Shown here: positions 11,495 through 23,891 of the stretch, one piece after another | Layout: every line of letters begins with the position of its first letter | How positions within the stretch are numbered: position 1 is the stretch's first letter | Assembly: GCA_947172415.1 (NCBI GenBank) | Contig: OX359202.1 | Location: forward strand, 5,442,899-5,506,898 | Source of the DNA: Chondrosia reniformis | Taxonomy: Eukaryota > Porifera > Demospongiae > Chondrillida > Chondrillidae | Length of the DNA stretch: 64,000 nt | Direction: 5' to 3' | Position numbers and translations under genes: made by a program | Notes under the pieces: generated by a model | Seen by the model: the letters and a program-made list of their open reading frames with translations, nothing else | What the model was told of the DNA's origin: nothing | The model's database searches: none

Positions 11495-14182
11495 GAATGG
11501 TTTTGTACCAAACGGTGGAAGGGTGTACTACCAGCTGCGCAGCCAGCCCCCTCTCCTTACACAAATGGCTGACATTTTCTTTCAGACCACAAAGAACATC
11601 TCATTCCTCATCAATATCCTTCCCACGCTGGACAAGGAGTATGATTTCTGGATGAACAACAGAAGTGTCTCCGGAGGACCTTACAAAGGTCTCAACTATT
11701 ACCACAGCCAGCTTACTGACCCAAGACCAGAAGCTTACAGGGAGGATGTCAACACATCGGCAGGTGTCGGTACGTACAGATAGTACCTATAGATGCAACA
11801 TTATACCATTCACTTGACCACTGGCACACACGTCACACGCGTCACATAATCACATGTCACACATTGTCTTATATCAAATCTTCCCTGTTTAAATCTTCTT
11901 ATCATTGCTGATGGAAACCTCCCATCACGACATCCTAACTAACCCCATGGATGTTATATGTACATTGCAATTGTAGTGACAGAGCACTGGTGGTTCTAAC
12001 CAGCTGTCCTGGGTTTGATTACCAGCAATTGCTTCTTTTTCTTTTTTTCCCTCTTTCTGAATATATGAGATTAATTTTAATTACTTTGTGGTTTGGAAAA
12101 ATGGGGGAACTTTAAGATCTAAAGCCGATCTTAAAGCATGGATATAATCATCATTGATCACTTCAATTATTCATATATATATATATCAAATCAGACCTTA
12201 CATAGAGATGTCTCATTCCCATACAGTTGACAAGGAACTGCTCTTTACTAATTTGGCCTCAGCTGCAGAATCAGGCTGGGATTTCTCTTCTCGATGGCTC
12301 AAAAACCAGAGCAGGTTTTCATCTATTGAGACTACCAACATACTCCCTGTTGATTTGAATGCCATTTTGTGCAGAAACGAGGACACTCTAGCCAAACTGT
12401 ACAAAGTTATTGGTAAGCCTTCAATCACTTCACCATAAGTCCATCTATGTATATACTTCAGTACTGGTCTACATAAGAGGCATGTATGTGGCCTAGTGGA
12501 ATATGGTATGAAATTGTATCCACATCCAAAACTTTGTAGATTTTACTAATAAATGTAGAAAAAGAGCAGTCTATTCTATTTGTATGTTTCCATAACCTCA
12601 TACCTCATACTTCATGCCTCATACCTCATGCCTAGAAATGGTGTTTAAGACTATTCATGTACACATACATTAGGTGGTATAAAGCACGGTACAACAATTA
12701 TATACAAGAATAATGAAGAACTGAAAGAAACCAATTTATATGTCATATGGAGTTTTCATAAACAAATATTTTGCCTACAAAGTGTAGCAAAGAAGAGCTA
12801 GTTTCATGCGTATAATAAACATGATTCTATGTTTGTCAACAGGAAATGCAAGCAAAGCTGAGAAGTATCTACAAGCCTATGACTCGAGAAGAATGAAGTT
12901 TAACAGTATCTTCTGGGATCCCTCCATGAACCTCTGGTCCGATATCAAAATGGATCAGCAGAAGCACCAGCAAGAGACATACTTATCAACTCTGCTGCCG
13001 TTGGCATGGCAATGTGGTGGAGCCAATGCTACTATGGAATCAAAATTGCTGCAAACATTACAAGTATGTACATACTGTACATGTACGTATATATGCCATG
13101 AAGTTTTGAAGTGTTTTGATGGATGAATGTTTCTATGATATGTTTATGCTAAGTGATGCTAACATTGTGTATCAGAAGTATGGTAGTACTCTCTAAGTAG
13201 GGAAGGCCAAAAAACATGGCCGCCCTATTCAATGTATTGTCAATTTTGTATGTACTAGTGTATTGTTCACTGTACAATACTACATCTTGCTTAGGCTAAA
13301 GGATTCTTTGATTTCATTGGTGGATTACCAACTTCAAAGGTAGATTCTGGACAACAATGGGACTTCCCCAATGTATGGCCTCCATTGCAATGGCTTCCTG
13401 TGATTGGCTGGTACAACTCCTCAAGTGCTCAGCTCAGAATTGTAGCTGAGAAAATTGCTAACAAATTCATATCTACAATTTTCAATGCATGGCTAAAGCA
13501 CAACCAAACCTTATATGAAAAGGTAGGTCACATTTCTTTGGGATAGTTCTTGTAAAACATTGTATACTCTCTGTATACTGTCTTTATACTGCCCGTATAT
13601 TGTCCTATATACTGACTGTATATGTAATCCCTATATACTGCCTGTATATTGCCTGTGTAATGCCTGCATACTGCCTGCATACTGTTTGTATTCATCTCTT
13701 ATGTAGTATGATGCTAGAGATGGGTCTCCTGGGAGTGGAGGAGAGTACGTTATTCAAGTGAGTGCTATAAAGGATTGCACATTTATTATTCAACATACAT
13801 ATCTTTTAAAGGGTACATCTTTGTGTGGTATTTGTTCCTGCAGACTGGCTTTGGTTGGACTATTGCTATTGTCCTGCACTTCCTTGATCTCTATCCATCC
13901 ATCACTACGATAAGAGAAACCACAAGTGTTAACACTGAACCATTTTGGGTAATTGGCCTAGTACTGGGGCTGTTACTTGTAACCATAGTGACAGTGATCC
14001 TCTGTGGTGTGTGGTGCAGGTGGATCTACACTCAAGGTAAGGTCAAGTACTGGAGAAGAGTGCAGAATGAGCACATGATGGTGGCTGGGTCAGGTGGATC
14101 TAGCAGTGGATCAGGGAATACACCACTGCACAGTGACAGTGATATCATGCTAATTAACTATGGTGTGGCAGATCAGAGGTGA
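11495..14182 (+). CDS. Headless trehalase cassette 2 (exons 4-9 only, all intact)
   Basis: Exons 11495-11769, 12206-12412, 12843-13063, 13295-13522, 13707-13757 and 13844-14182 have the same lengths (275, 207, 221, 228, 51, 339) and splice sites as the complete gene, with open frames throughout. Both catalytic residues, signature 2, the membrane helix and the tail are present. Exons 1-3, hence the signal peptide and signature 1, are absent, and no in-frame start was found ahead of exon 4. It could be an unexpressed duplicate, or be joined by long-range splicing to exons 1-3 of the complete gene. Sequence is near identical to cassettes 1 and 4. Confidence 0.75.
11967..12032 (+). repeat. tRNA-derived SINE head (array copy 2)
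   Basis: Same element as at 5067-5137 but with part of the A-box region deleted (gcaattgtagtgacagagc). Confidence 0.65.
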
Positions 14183-14597
14183 AAACCTTTTAAAGATTTA
14201 GTGATTGCTGATTTTACTACTTCGTAATATCTCTTTTTTACATTTTTATTGTATTATATCTTCCAAACCAACCATACTAGATTCTTGAAACTTTTAAAAC
14301 AAAATAGATGTTAAAAGATAATCTTTAAGGTTTTATATAATGATATGTACTTGTATGCTACGTATATATGTTACGTATATATATATGTATAAGGCATTTT
14401 TATTGTATATATCTGTGGTTATCTCACAACTTAGTCTTTGCCACATCTACCAGATACTAATTAGACTTTGAAACTTTATAAATGAAGACAAAGGATATAC
14501 CTCTTCATACAATGCCATACAACCTAGCTTAAGGCTACAATGTATTATAGGTTCATTGTGTCTAATTGTCACATAGAGGTCTTTATGCTGGCAGCCT

Positions 14598-15938
14598 TCA
14601 CTTCACCCATATCTCCACTATGTCAGTGAAGACATCTTCATTATATCTAGAAAAATCAGTACACCACCTGACTTCAATATCATCAGTGGTGGGTGTGACA
14701 GCTCTATTAAACCACCCAAACCTATCACAGCATGTGTTGCCAGGCGACACACAACCCTTTCCATCCCACAGAGGGTCCTCCCACGCGGTCCTGTTTTCAA
14801 CTCTTTTAACAAAACCAGATTCACAATAATAATGTTCACCCACAAAGGATGGAGCCAAACCTGTAAATAGAGTCCAGTTAATTTCATCTCTAGTAGCACA
14901 AGGACAACGATAGAAAACCTTCTCTAAGAATGTGAAGTCTTCTAAGAGACCAACAGCATATGTCCATAGGTGTTGTCTAGGACTACCATGTGTTACTGAT
15001 ACACCACCCATGTAAGCATTGCTAATGTTTGAGGTCCATGCTATTTCTAATTCCCCAAACTGATATCCTCTAACACGACCACACACTTGTGAGTATTGCT
15101 GTCTAACTGGAAAGACAACAGATGAACATCCCCTGTCCACAGTCCTTCCACATGCTCTCTGTCCAGTTGCACTGTTTGACACTTCTGTTAGGTTAGAAGG
15201 ACAGCGTGAGGAAGGTTGTGTCATATCAATAAGAGCAATACGTGTACCTCCTCTGCAATTATTGTGAAGTAAATTATTCAGTTTTTCATTTAAATAAGCT
15301 ACTTTTTGTCTTTCTTCTTCAAGTATTACATTCAAAACTTCAACAAGACTCATTAGTTTTTCAATATCATTCTTAGTAGTGTTTACTTCACTTCTTACCC
15401 CAGATAGATTGGTGCTCACTTTGCTACTAACATTAGAACAAACACTAGCAAACTCTTCATCATTCAGAATAGTGTCACCAGGCTCGCCTTTCTCTCCAAC
15501 ACTGCCAGGTAGACCAGGAGGGCCTTGTGGACCAGGAGGGCCTGGGGGACCTTCATTACCTTGGGGACCACGTGTACCACGAGGACCTTGAGAACCATCT
15601 GGACCAATGGGACCTTCTGGACCTTCTGCACCAGGAGGACCACGCCCACCAGGTGGTCCAGCTAGACCAGGATCACCCACACTGCCTTTGGCACCTTTAA
15701 TGCCTTTCTCCCCCACCATACCCATGTCACCCTTCACACCTTTACTACCAGGAGGACCTACTGCTCCTCTGTCACCAGGAGCACCCTTCTCACCAATATC
15801 TCCTTTGATTCCCTGAGGACCAACAGGACCAATACTTCCCCTCATCCCCTTCTCAGTAGAGTTACCCTGACCATGACAGCCTGTGAGGAGGAGATTCAAG
15901 GTCAGAACAGCAATGAAAGTGAAGATGAGGTCTCTCAT
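14598..15938 (-). CDS. Secreted collagen-like protein 2 (short N-terminus)
   Basis: Intact 446-residue ORF, paralogue of collagen-like protein 1. The signal peptide ends at GQGNST and runs straight into EKGMRG: 31 codons present in the other copies are missing in frame, removing the linker Cys and the first Gly-X-Y triplets. The head carries a longer loop around CPCA ([14 protein letters not shown] before it, [14 protein letters not shown] after it) than any other copy. Conserved head blocks and 12 Cys are kept. It lies convergent to trehalase cassette 2. Confidence 0.85.
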   Translation of the reverse strand: MRDLIFTFIAVLTLNLLLTGCHGQGNSTEKGMRGSIGPVGPQGIKGDIGEKGAPGDRGAVGPPGSKGVKGDMGMVGEKGIKGAKGSVGDPGLAGPPGGRGPPGAEGPEGPIGPDGSQGPRGTRGPQGNEGPPGPPGPQGPPGLPGSVGEKGEPGDTILNDEEFASVCSNVSSKVSTNLSGVRSEVNTTKNDIEKLMSLVEVLNVILEEERQKVAYLNEKLNNLLHNNCRGGTRIALIDMTQPSSRCPSNLTEVSNSATGQRACGRTVDRGCSSVVFPVRQQYSQVCGRVRGYQFGELEIAWTSNISNAYMGGVSVTHGSPRQHLWTYAVGLLEDFTFLEKVFYRCPCATRDEINWTLFTGLAPSFVGEHYYCESGFVKRVENRTAWEDPLWDGKGCVSPGNTCCDRFGWFNRAVTPTTDDIEVRWCTDFSRYNEDVFTDIVEIWVK

Positions 15939-15988
15939 TATTCAGTTACACTTAGATTTTACTTCTTGCCTCCCAAGTAGAAAAACAC

Positions 15989-15996
15989 CTTATAAG
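15989..15996 (-). promoter_or_regulatory. Putative TATA box of collagen-like gene 2
   Basis: CTTATAAG about 51 bp upstream of the ATG, as in copy 1. Confidence 0.45.
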
Positions 15997-16566
15997 AGGA
16001 TGGTTTATTATTATGTCTTCCAATATCATGAATACCATTAATTATGTATTCCCAAAACATTCGGTTGTGTACTCTTTGTGTACTTGTCCCTATCTGTGGT
16101 GGTATTGGTGACCTTTTGCATATAATTGTATGTGTATATAGATATAATCTCCTTTACATATTATATATATATATATATCTTCCAAATTAGGCATGCTAGA
16201 TTCTTGAACCTTTTCAAGCAGAATAGATGTTTAAAAGGTAACCTTTAAAGTTTTGATGAATCATATTATTGCATGTGAAAGAGAAGACCCAATCTAGAGC
16301 ATGAAATATTTGGAGTGCTTGTGATCACTGAAGAAGTTAGACACTCTAGGTTGAGGCATCTGATACAAGATGATCCATTCAAAATACAAGTTCAATGCAG
16401 TTATAAGAAATCCTTATCCTATATTGTAAAGAAATAATTCTCAGACATCTTTGTACAATCTTACAGTCACTACTGATTCCTTCAGTCTCATATTGCAAAA
16501 TTAAATAAGTTACACCCACATACATACCATGCATACTATAGCATAAAAATGATTTAAAATTTTGTC

Positions 16567-17275
16567 TTAATCTTTATCTTTCTTGTTTAATAATTTTGAT
16601 TGCGGAGTTGAAATCATTCTACGGATATAAAAGTCTTCGTAATCTCTTGGTAGTCCTTTCAAAGCTTGCAGTGATTTATCCATAGTTTGAAAAGCTCTTT
16701 GTGCTTGTACCAAGTCTTTATTTCCATAAATGTCTTTCTTGTCATAGAAACTGTCTTCTAGATGCTTCCAAAACAAGTTTACTGCTACACTAAACTCTAG
16801 TGCCTGCATGTTATGGAACCAGAGTGCAGGGATAAAGAGAACATCTCCCTCCTCCATGAGCCCCACAAACGCATGGGCTTTGGAGAAGAGGGGATATCTC
16901 TCCAGGTCTGGTTTTTCTGGATCAACAATCTCAGATTTATCTCCATTCAAGTAAAGATAACTAGCATCTGAAGGAGGAAAGAGAATAGCACACTTTCTCC
17001 CTCTCACTTGAACCAACAAATTATCCATGATCTAGTGAAAAAGAGATCCAAACATAAAATACCCATAATATGTACAAATGTATGGGTATATATACCCCTT
17101 TCAGCCATTTTACACTTTAAAATGGGATTGGTATCTTGGCAACTGTAAAATGGAGGCAAGATAGCAGTCTGGCCTAGCTAGTGTACATATGACATCCATA
17201 GAAAAAGAAATCTTTGAAAATGTAATGACTTACATCATAGTGAGTGCACACTTGTACTCCAGCAGACCCCACATA
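16567..17275 (-). pseudogene. TYW5 fragment 2 (exon 5 open, exon 4 truncated)
   Basis: Exon 5 (16567-17031) is fully open, with 153 residues from its internal Met, including the third iron-binding His in WFHN. The exon 4 remnant (17234 to about 17271) keeps the His-X-Asp pair but reads VCTHYD where the complete gene has LWTHYD. The sequence 5' of the junction comes from trehalase intron 3 and offers no in-frame ATG. It probably makes no TYW5 enzyme, but this is the only extra copy whose exon 5 frame is undamaged. Confidence 0.75.
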
Positions 17276-18368
17276 TAAATCGTTGTCATAAGGTGTCTTG
17301 TCAGATGTACGTATATTCAAACCTCATTAATGTGAATGCGGTTAACTATATCTAGCACATATATTTATTAGTGTGAACAATTCTACACTCCAATAAGCTA
17401 AGTATTTCTACGATGGTGCCTAACACGAACACTGGTAATGGACTGCTAATTTTTCAAAAACAGCATCTTTACCTGGCAAATTATCTTATCCAAGAAAGCA
17501 ATAGTTCTGGCTGTCATGGAGAAGATGATAATAAACGACTATAGAGAGACTTATCTACAATTCCTGTTTGCTTTGTTTAACAAGTTATCCTGATAACAAG
17601 TACTCATTTGGAAGGTCTCTGATGTACAGTACTTGATAATATGGTTGACTGTACTTTTAATTACCTAATTACCTAATGTGTACATATTTTCCTCTCTTGA
17701 GTGAACATGAGGACTATTCTATATTACAGTACTTGGAAGGTTCAGGGGAAACCCCCTTAACCACTCCTTTATGTGTATATCAGCCATAGGATAAACAATT
17801 GTAATAGATTAATTATGAAGACAAATTACACTATCTACCAAGTCTTACATGTGGTTATGTGTGTACAATGTACCAGTTTGTGTTTTTATATGGCTGTATG
17901 GATATGTTGTAATGTTATAGGAATGGTTTTGTACCAAACGGTGGAAGGGTGTACTACCAGCTGCGCAGCCAGCCCCCTCTCCTTACACAAATGGCTGACA
18001 TTTTCTTTCAGACCAAAAGAACATCTCATTCCTCATCGATATCCTTCCCACGCTGGATAAGGAGTATGACTTCTGGATGAACAACAGAAGTGTCTCCGGA
18101 GGACCTTACAAAGGTCTCAACTATTACCACAGCCAGCTCACTGACCCAAGACCAGAAGCTTACAGGGAGGATGTCAACACATCAGCAGGTGTCGGTATGT
18201 ACAGATAGTACCTATAGATGCAACATTATACCATTCACTTGACCACTGGCAAACACGTCACACGTCATACATCGTCATATAGTCACACATTGTCTCATGT
18301 TCCCTGTTTATCATTGCTGATGAATACCTCTCCATCAAGATATACAAACCAGGCCTATGGATGTTATT

Positions 18369-18500
18369 TGTATATTAATAGAGTTAGGATTCCTTCTAAC
18401 TGCTTTGAACTTATCTTTTAATGACAGCAAGACAAAACAAGAAAACTACATCTTTAGAGGCTCTAAAAGTCGAAAGATGATCCTTTCAAAAGATGTGTAC
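18369..18500. repeat. Dispersed repeat fragment in trehalase intron 4 of unit 3
   Basis: An insertion absent from the other cassettes. Its core 'gaggctctaaaagtcgaaag' with 'atgatcctttcaaaagat' reappears at 63590-63632. Its left part 'aggattccttctaact' is the reverse complement of sequence next to the hairpin at 19811-19885. Confidence 0.6.
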
Positions 18501-18509
18501 ATATATATT

Positions 18510-18714
18510 GCAATCGTAGCTCAGTGGTAGAGCACCAGTGGTCATAAGCAGCTATCCTATATCAAATCTTCCCTGTTTAAATCTTCTTATCATTGCTTAT
18601 GGAGACCTCCAATCAAGACTTCCTAACTAACCCCATGGATGTTATATGTACATTGCAATTGACAGAGCACTGGTGGTTCTAACCAGCTGTCCTGGGTTCG
18701 ATTCCCAGCAAATG
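18510..18714 (+). repeat. Two tRNA-derived SINE heads (array copy 3)
   Basis: A partial head at 18510-18560 (gcaatcgtagctcagtgg...) is followed by a second at 18655-18714 that keeps the best T-arm, ctgggttcgattcccag, but has lost most of the D-arm. The doubling arises from the unit-3 insertion. Confidence 0.6.
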
Positions 18715-19810
18715 TTTCTTTTTCTTTTTTTTCCCTCTTTACGATGTTTGAGACTGATTTTAATTAATTGTGGTTTTGGAAAATAGGGTAACTTTCAGAT
18801 CTAAAGCCGATCATAGCATTGATGATTATCACTTCAATTATTCATATCAAATCAGACCTTACATAGATATGTCTCATTCCCATACAGTTGACAAGGAACT
18901 GCTCTTTACTAATTTGGCCTCAGCTGCATAATCAGGCTGGGATTTCTCTTCTCGATGGCTCAAAAACCAGAGCAGGTTTTCATCTATTGAGACTACCAAC
19001 ATACTCCCTGTTGATTTGAATGCCATTTTGTGCAGAAACGAGGACACTCTAGCAAAGCTGTACAAGGTTATTGGTAAGCCTTCCCTTCAGTCCCTTCACC
19101 ATAAGTCCATCTACGTATATACTTCAGTACTGGTCTATATAAGAGGCATGTACGTATGTGGCCTAGTGGAATATGGTATGAAACTGTATCCGCATCCAAA
19201 ACTTTGTAGATTTTACTAATAAATGTAGAAGAAGAGCAGTCTATTCTATTTGTATGTTTCCATAACCTCATGCCTCATGCCTCATACCTCATATGTCATA
19301 CCTAGAAATGGTGTTTAAGACTATTCATGTACACATACATTAGGTGGTATAAAGCACGGTACAACAATCATATGCAAGAATAATGAAGGACTGAAAGAAA
19401 ACAATTTATATGTCATATGGAGTTTTCATAAACAAATATTTTGCCTACAAAGTGCAACATAGAAGAGCTAGTTTCATGCGTATAATAAACATGATTCTAT
19501 ATTTGTCAACAGGAAATACTAGCAGAGCTGAGAAGTATCTAGAAGCCTATGACATGAGAAGAATGAAGTTTAACAGTGTCTTCTGGGACCCCTCCATGAA
19601 CCTCTGGTCTGATATCAAAATGGATCAGCAGAAGCACCAGCAAGAGACATACTTATCAACTCTGCTGCCGTTGGCATAGCAATGTGGTGGAGCTAATGCT
19701 ACTATGGAATCAAAATTGCTGCAAACATTACAAGTATGTACATACATGTATATACCATAAGATTTTGAAGTGTTTTGGTAGATAAAATGAACTATGTCCA
19801 TATCATGTAT

Positions 19811-19885
19811 CTTTGGGATGGTACATCCTTCGACTTTTTGATCATTTAAAAACGTTCAAAAGTCGAAGGATGTACCATCCCAAAG
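19811..19885. repeat. Short fold-back element
   Basis: Arms of about 27 bp (ctttgggatggtacatcc... at 19811 and its complement ending 19885) enclose a loop of about 20 nt. It sits in intron 6 of the dead trehalase cassette and is absent from the other three cassettes. Confidence 0.8.
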
Positions 19886-20561
19886 AAAAGTTCGACGCAG
19901 TTAGAAGGAATCCTTATTCTATCATATCATGTAGCCTGTATGCTAATATTGTGTATCAGAGGTACAGTAGTACTCTCTAAGTAGGGATGGCCAAAAAACA
20001 TGGCCGCCCTATTCAATATATTGTCAATTTTGTACTACATCTTACTTAGGCTAAAGGATTCTTTGATTTCATTGGTGGATTACCAACTTCAAAGGTAGAT
20101 TCTGGACAACAATGGGACTTCCCCAATGTATGGCCTCCATTGCAATGGCTTCCTGTGATTGGCTGGTACAACTCCTCAAGTGCTCAACTCAGAATTTTAG
20201 CCGAGAAAATTGCTAACAAATTCATATCTACAGTTTTCAATGCATGGCTAAAGTACAACCAAACCTTATATGAAAAGGTAGGTCACATTTCTTTGGGATA
20301 GTTCTTGTAAAACATTGTATACTCTCTGTATACTGTCTTTATATCTCCTATATACGTACACTCTGTATACTGCCTGTATACTGCCCGTATATTGCCTGTG
20401 TAATGCCTATATACTGCCTGTATACTGTTTGTAGTCATCTCTTATGTAGTATGACGCTAGGGATGGGTCTCCTGGGAGTGGAGGAGAGTACGTTATTCAA
20501 GTGAGTGCTATAAAGGATTGCACATTTATTATTCAATGTACATATCTATTAAAAGGTACGT

Positions 20562-20565
<4 letters not shown>

Positions 20566-20625
<60 letters not shown>
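20566..20625. repeat. (TG)n microsatellite
   Basis: About 29 TG units in intron 8 of trehalase cassette 3, absent from the other cassettes. Confidence 0.95.
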
Positions 20626-20630
<5 letters not shown>

Positions 20631-21663
20631 GTACATCTGTGTGTGGTATTTGTTCCAGCAGACTGGCTTTGGTTGGACTATTGCTGTTGTCCTGCACTTC
20701 CTTGATCTCTATCCATCCATCAGTACGATAAGAGAAACCACAAGTGTTAACCCTGAACAATTTTGGGTAATTGGCCTAGTACTGGGACTGTTACTTGTAA
20801 CCATAGTGACAGTGATCCTGTGTGGTGTGTGGTGCAGGTGGATCTACACTCAAGGTAAGGTCAAGTACTGGAGAAGAGTGCAGAATGAGCACATGATGGT
20901 GGCTGGATCAGGTGGATCTAGCAGTGGATCAGGGAATACACCACTACACAGTGACAGTGATATCATGCTAATTAACTATGGTGTGGCAGATCAGAGGTGA
21001 TAACCTTTTAAAGATTTAGTGATTGCTGATTTTACTAAATTCATAATATCTCTTTTTTACATTTTTATTGTATTATATTTTCCAAACCAACCATGCTAGA
21101 TTCTTGAAACTTTAGATGTTAAAAGGTAATCTTTAAGGTTTTTCAAAGGTTTAAGCATTATTTTTACATGTGAGAAAGAAGATTTGATCTTAGAGCATGA
21201 AATATTAAGAATGGTTGCTAAAAAGCAGCTAGACCCTCCAGGTTGAAACATCAGAAAAAAGGTAAGTTGAATGCAGTTCAAAGAAACACTTATTTCATTA
21301 GTATTATTGTAAAGAAATTATTTTCAGCCATTTTGATGATCAATATCATCTGCTTTTCCCATCATTTTATTAGTCACATATTATAAGCTTTAGCTACGTC
21401 TTAAAAAGTATATGTAATGATACTTGTATATATGCTATATATGGTATATACGCATTTTTGTATTGTATCTGGGGTTATATATGACAAAAATTAAAGTATC
21501 TCAAAACTTACTATTCACCACATCTACCAGATACTAATTTACTTTGTAACTTTATAAATGAAGATAAATGATATACCTCTTCATACAAGCTAGCTTAAAG
21601 CTACAATGTATTATAGGTTCATTGTGTCTAATTGTCACATAGAGGTCTTTATGCAGGCAGCCT

Positions 21664-23064
21664 TCACTTCACCCATATCTCCACTATGTCAGTAAAGATG
21701 TCTTCATACTTTCTAATATGATTAGCACACCACCTAACTTCAATATCATCAGTGGTGGGTGTGACAGCTCTATTAAACCACCCAAACCTATCACAGCATG
21801 TGTTGCCAGGCGACACACAACCCTTTCCATCCCACAGAGGGTCCTCCCATGATTTCAAACCTACTAACAAAACCAGATTCACAATAATGCACAATAATAA
21901 TGCTCACCCACAAAGGATGGAGCAGGAGATGCATCTCCATTAGCACAAGGACAACCATTGTTACCAGTTGCACGTTCTGAGCGACCAACAACGTATGTCC
22001 ACAGGTGTTGTCTAGGACTACCATGTGTTATTGATACACCACCTACGTATGGTCTGTTAATGTTGGATGTCCATCCTACTTCTAAATCCCCAAACTGATA
22101 TCCTCTAACACGACCACACACTTGTGAGTATTGCTCTCCAACTGGAAAGACAACAGATGAGCATCCACTGTTCACACTCCTCCCACATGCTCTCTGTCCA
22201 GTTGCACTGTTTGACACTTCTGTTAGAGTAGAAGGACAGTGCGAGGAAGGTCATATCAATAAGAGCAACAAGCGTACCTCCTCTGCAATTAAGGTTAAAT
22301 GGATTATTAAGTATTTCATTTAAATAAGCTACTTTTCGTCTTTCTTCTTCAAGTGTTACATTCAAAACTTTAACAAGACTCATTAGTTTTTCAATATCAT
22401 TCTTAGCAGTGTTCACTTCACTTATTACGTCCACAGATAGGGTGGTGCTAACTTTCCTACTAACATTAGAACAAACATTAGCAAACTCTTCATCATTCAG
22501 AATAGTATCACCAGGCTCGCCCTTCTCTCCAACACTGCCAGGTAGACCAGGAGAGCCTTGTGGACCAGGAGGGCCTGGGGGACCTTCATTACCCTGGGGA
22601 CCACGTGTACCACGAGGACCTTGAAAACCATCTGGACCAACGGGACCTTCTGGACCTTCTGCACCAGGAGGACCACGCCCACCAGGTGGTCCAGCTAGAC
22701 CAGGATCACCCACACTGCCTTTGGCACCTTTAATGCCTTTCTCCCCCACCATACCCATGTCACCCTTCACACCTTTACTACCAGGAGGACCTACTGCTCC
22801 TCTGTCACCAGGAGCACCCTTCTCACCGACATCTCCTTTGATTCCCTGTGGGCCAACAAGACCAATACTTCCCCTCATCCCCTTCTCACCTCTGCTACCT
22901 TGAGGACCGGGCACACCAAGGACATCAACACTCAGTGCCAGGCTACCAGTTGGAGAGGCGACACAGTTTCTATCTGAATCAGTAGAGTTGCCCTGACCAT
23001 GACAACCTGTGAGGAGGAGATTCAAGGTCAGAACAGCAGTGAAAGTGAAGATGAGGTCTCTCAT
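21664..23064 (-). pseudogene. Collagen-like gene 3, frameshifted
   Basis: Aligns to its intact neighbour copy 5 (31867-33270) but has a 5-bp deletion near 22246, a 10-bp duplication near 21885 and an 8-bp deletion near 21852. The signal peptide, Gly-X-Y region and coiled coil are open (319-residue ORF), then the head goes out of frame. The last third of the head returns to the original frame because the indels sum to minus 3. A secreted collagen without a normal head could still be made. Confidence 0.9.
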
Positions 23065-23115
23065 TATTCAGTTACACTTAGGTTTTACTTCTTTGCCTCC
23101 CAAGTAGAAAAACAC

Positions 23116-23123
23116 CTTATAAG
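23116..23123 (-). promoter_or_regulatory. Putative TATA box of collagen-like gene 3
   Basis: CTTATAAG about 52 bp upstream of the ATG, retained although the gene is broken. Confidence 0.4.
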
Positions 23124-23891
23124 AGGATGGTTTACTTAATTAATATTATGCCTTCCAATATCATGAATACCATTAATGATATATTCCCAAAACATTTGGT
23201 TATGTACTCTTTGTGTACTTGTCCCTATCTGTGGTGGTATTGGTGACCTTTTGCATATAATTGTATGTGTATATAGATATAATCTCTTTTTACATATTAT
23301 AACTTCCAAACTAGGCATGCTAGATTCTTGAAACTTTTAAAGCAGAATAGATGTTTAAAAGGTAATCTTTAAAGTTTTTCAAAGTTTTTGATGATTCATA
23401 TTGTTGCATGTGAAAGAGAAGACTCTTGATCTAGAGGATGAAATATTAAGAATGGTTGCTATCATAGAAGCTAGAACCTCCAGAGGTTAAAACATCAGAA
23501 AAAAGGTATAAGGAAACCCTTATTTCATTAGTATTAAATATTGTAAAGAATTAATTTTCAGACATTTTGCAATTGCTTATCAATATCATCATCTCCTTTT
23601 TCCATCATTTTATTAGTCACATATTATAAGATTATTTTGTGATACTTGCAATTGTATACTATATACTGTACATAGGTATAAGGCATTTTTGCCAGTGTAC
23701 CTCAATGTATAGCTTGTATATATCTCACAACTTAGTCTTTATCACATCTACCAGATACTAATTAGACTTTGAAACTTTATAAATGATAATGACTCATGAT
23801 ACACAATGCCATACAAGCTAGCTTAAGGCTACAATGTATTATAGGTTCATTGTGTTTAATTGTCACATAGAGGTCTTTATGCTGGTAGCCT
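23124..23891. other. Spacer between collagen-like copies 3 and 4
   Basis: AT-rich upstream flank of copy 3 and downstream flank of copy 4, without ORFs. Nearly identical to 33330-34113 in unit 4. Confidence 0.5.

Larger units (their letters stand above)
10861..17275. repeat. Segmental duplication unit 2
   Basis: Starts where truncated TYW5 exon 4 is fused to trehalase intron 3 sequence ('cagaccccacatataaat' then 'gtcataaggtgtcttgtcag') and ends at the next identical fusion. Contains trehalase cassette 2, collagen-like gene 2 and TYW5 fragment 2. Confidence 0.8.
17921..21000 (+). pseudogene. Trehalase cassette 3 (exons 4-9), inactivated
   Basis: Exons map to 17921-18194, 18867-19073, 19513-19733, 20050-20277, 20450-20500 and 20662-21000 with splice sites kept. 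Three lesions break it: a 1-bp deletion in exon 4 near 18014 (gaccaaaag for gaccacaaag), a Glu to TAA stop at 18929-18931 just before the catalytic Asp motif, and a Trp to TAG stop at 19677-19679 in exon 6. Exons 1-3 are absent as in the other cassettes. Exon 9 with the membrane helix remains open. Confidence 0.92.

Noticed and set aside
20501..20760. Cys-Val repeat ORFs
   Set aside because: Artefact of the (TG)n microsatellite in trehalase intron 8.
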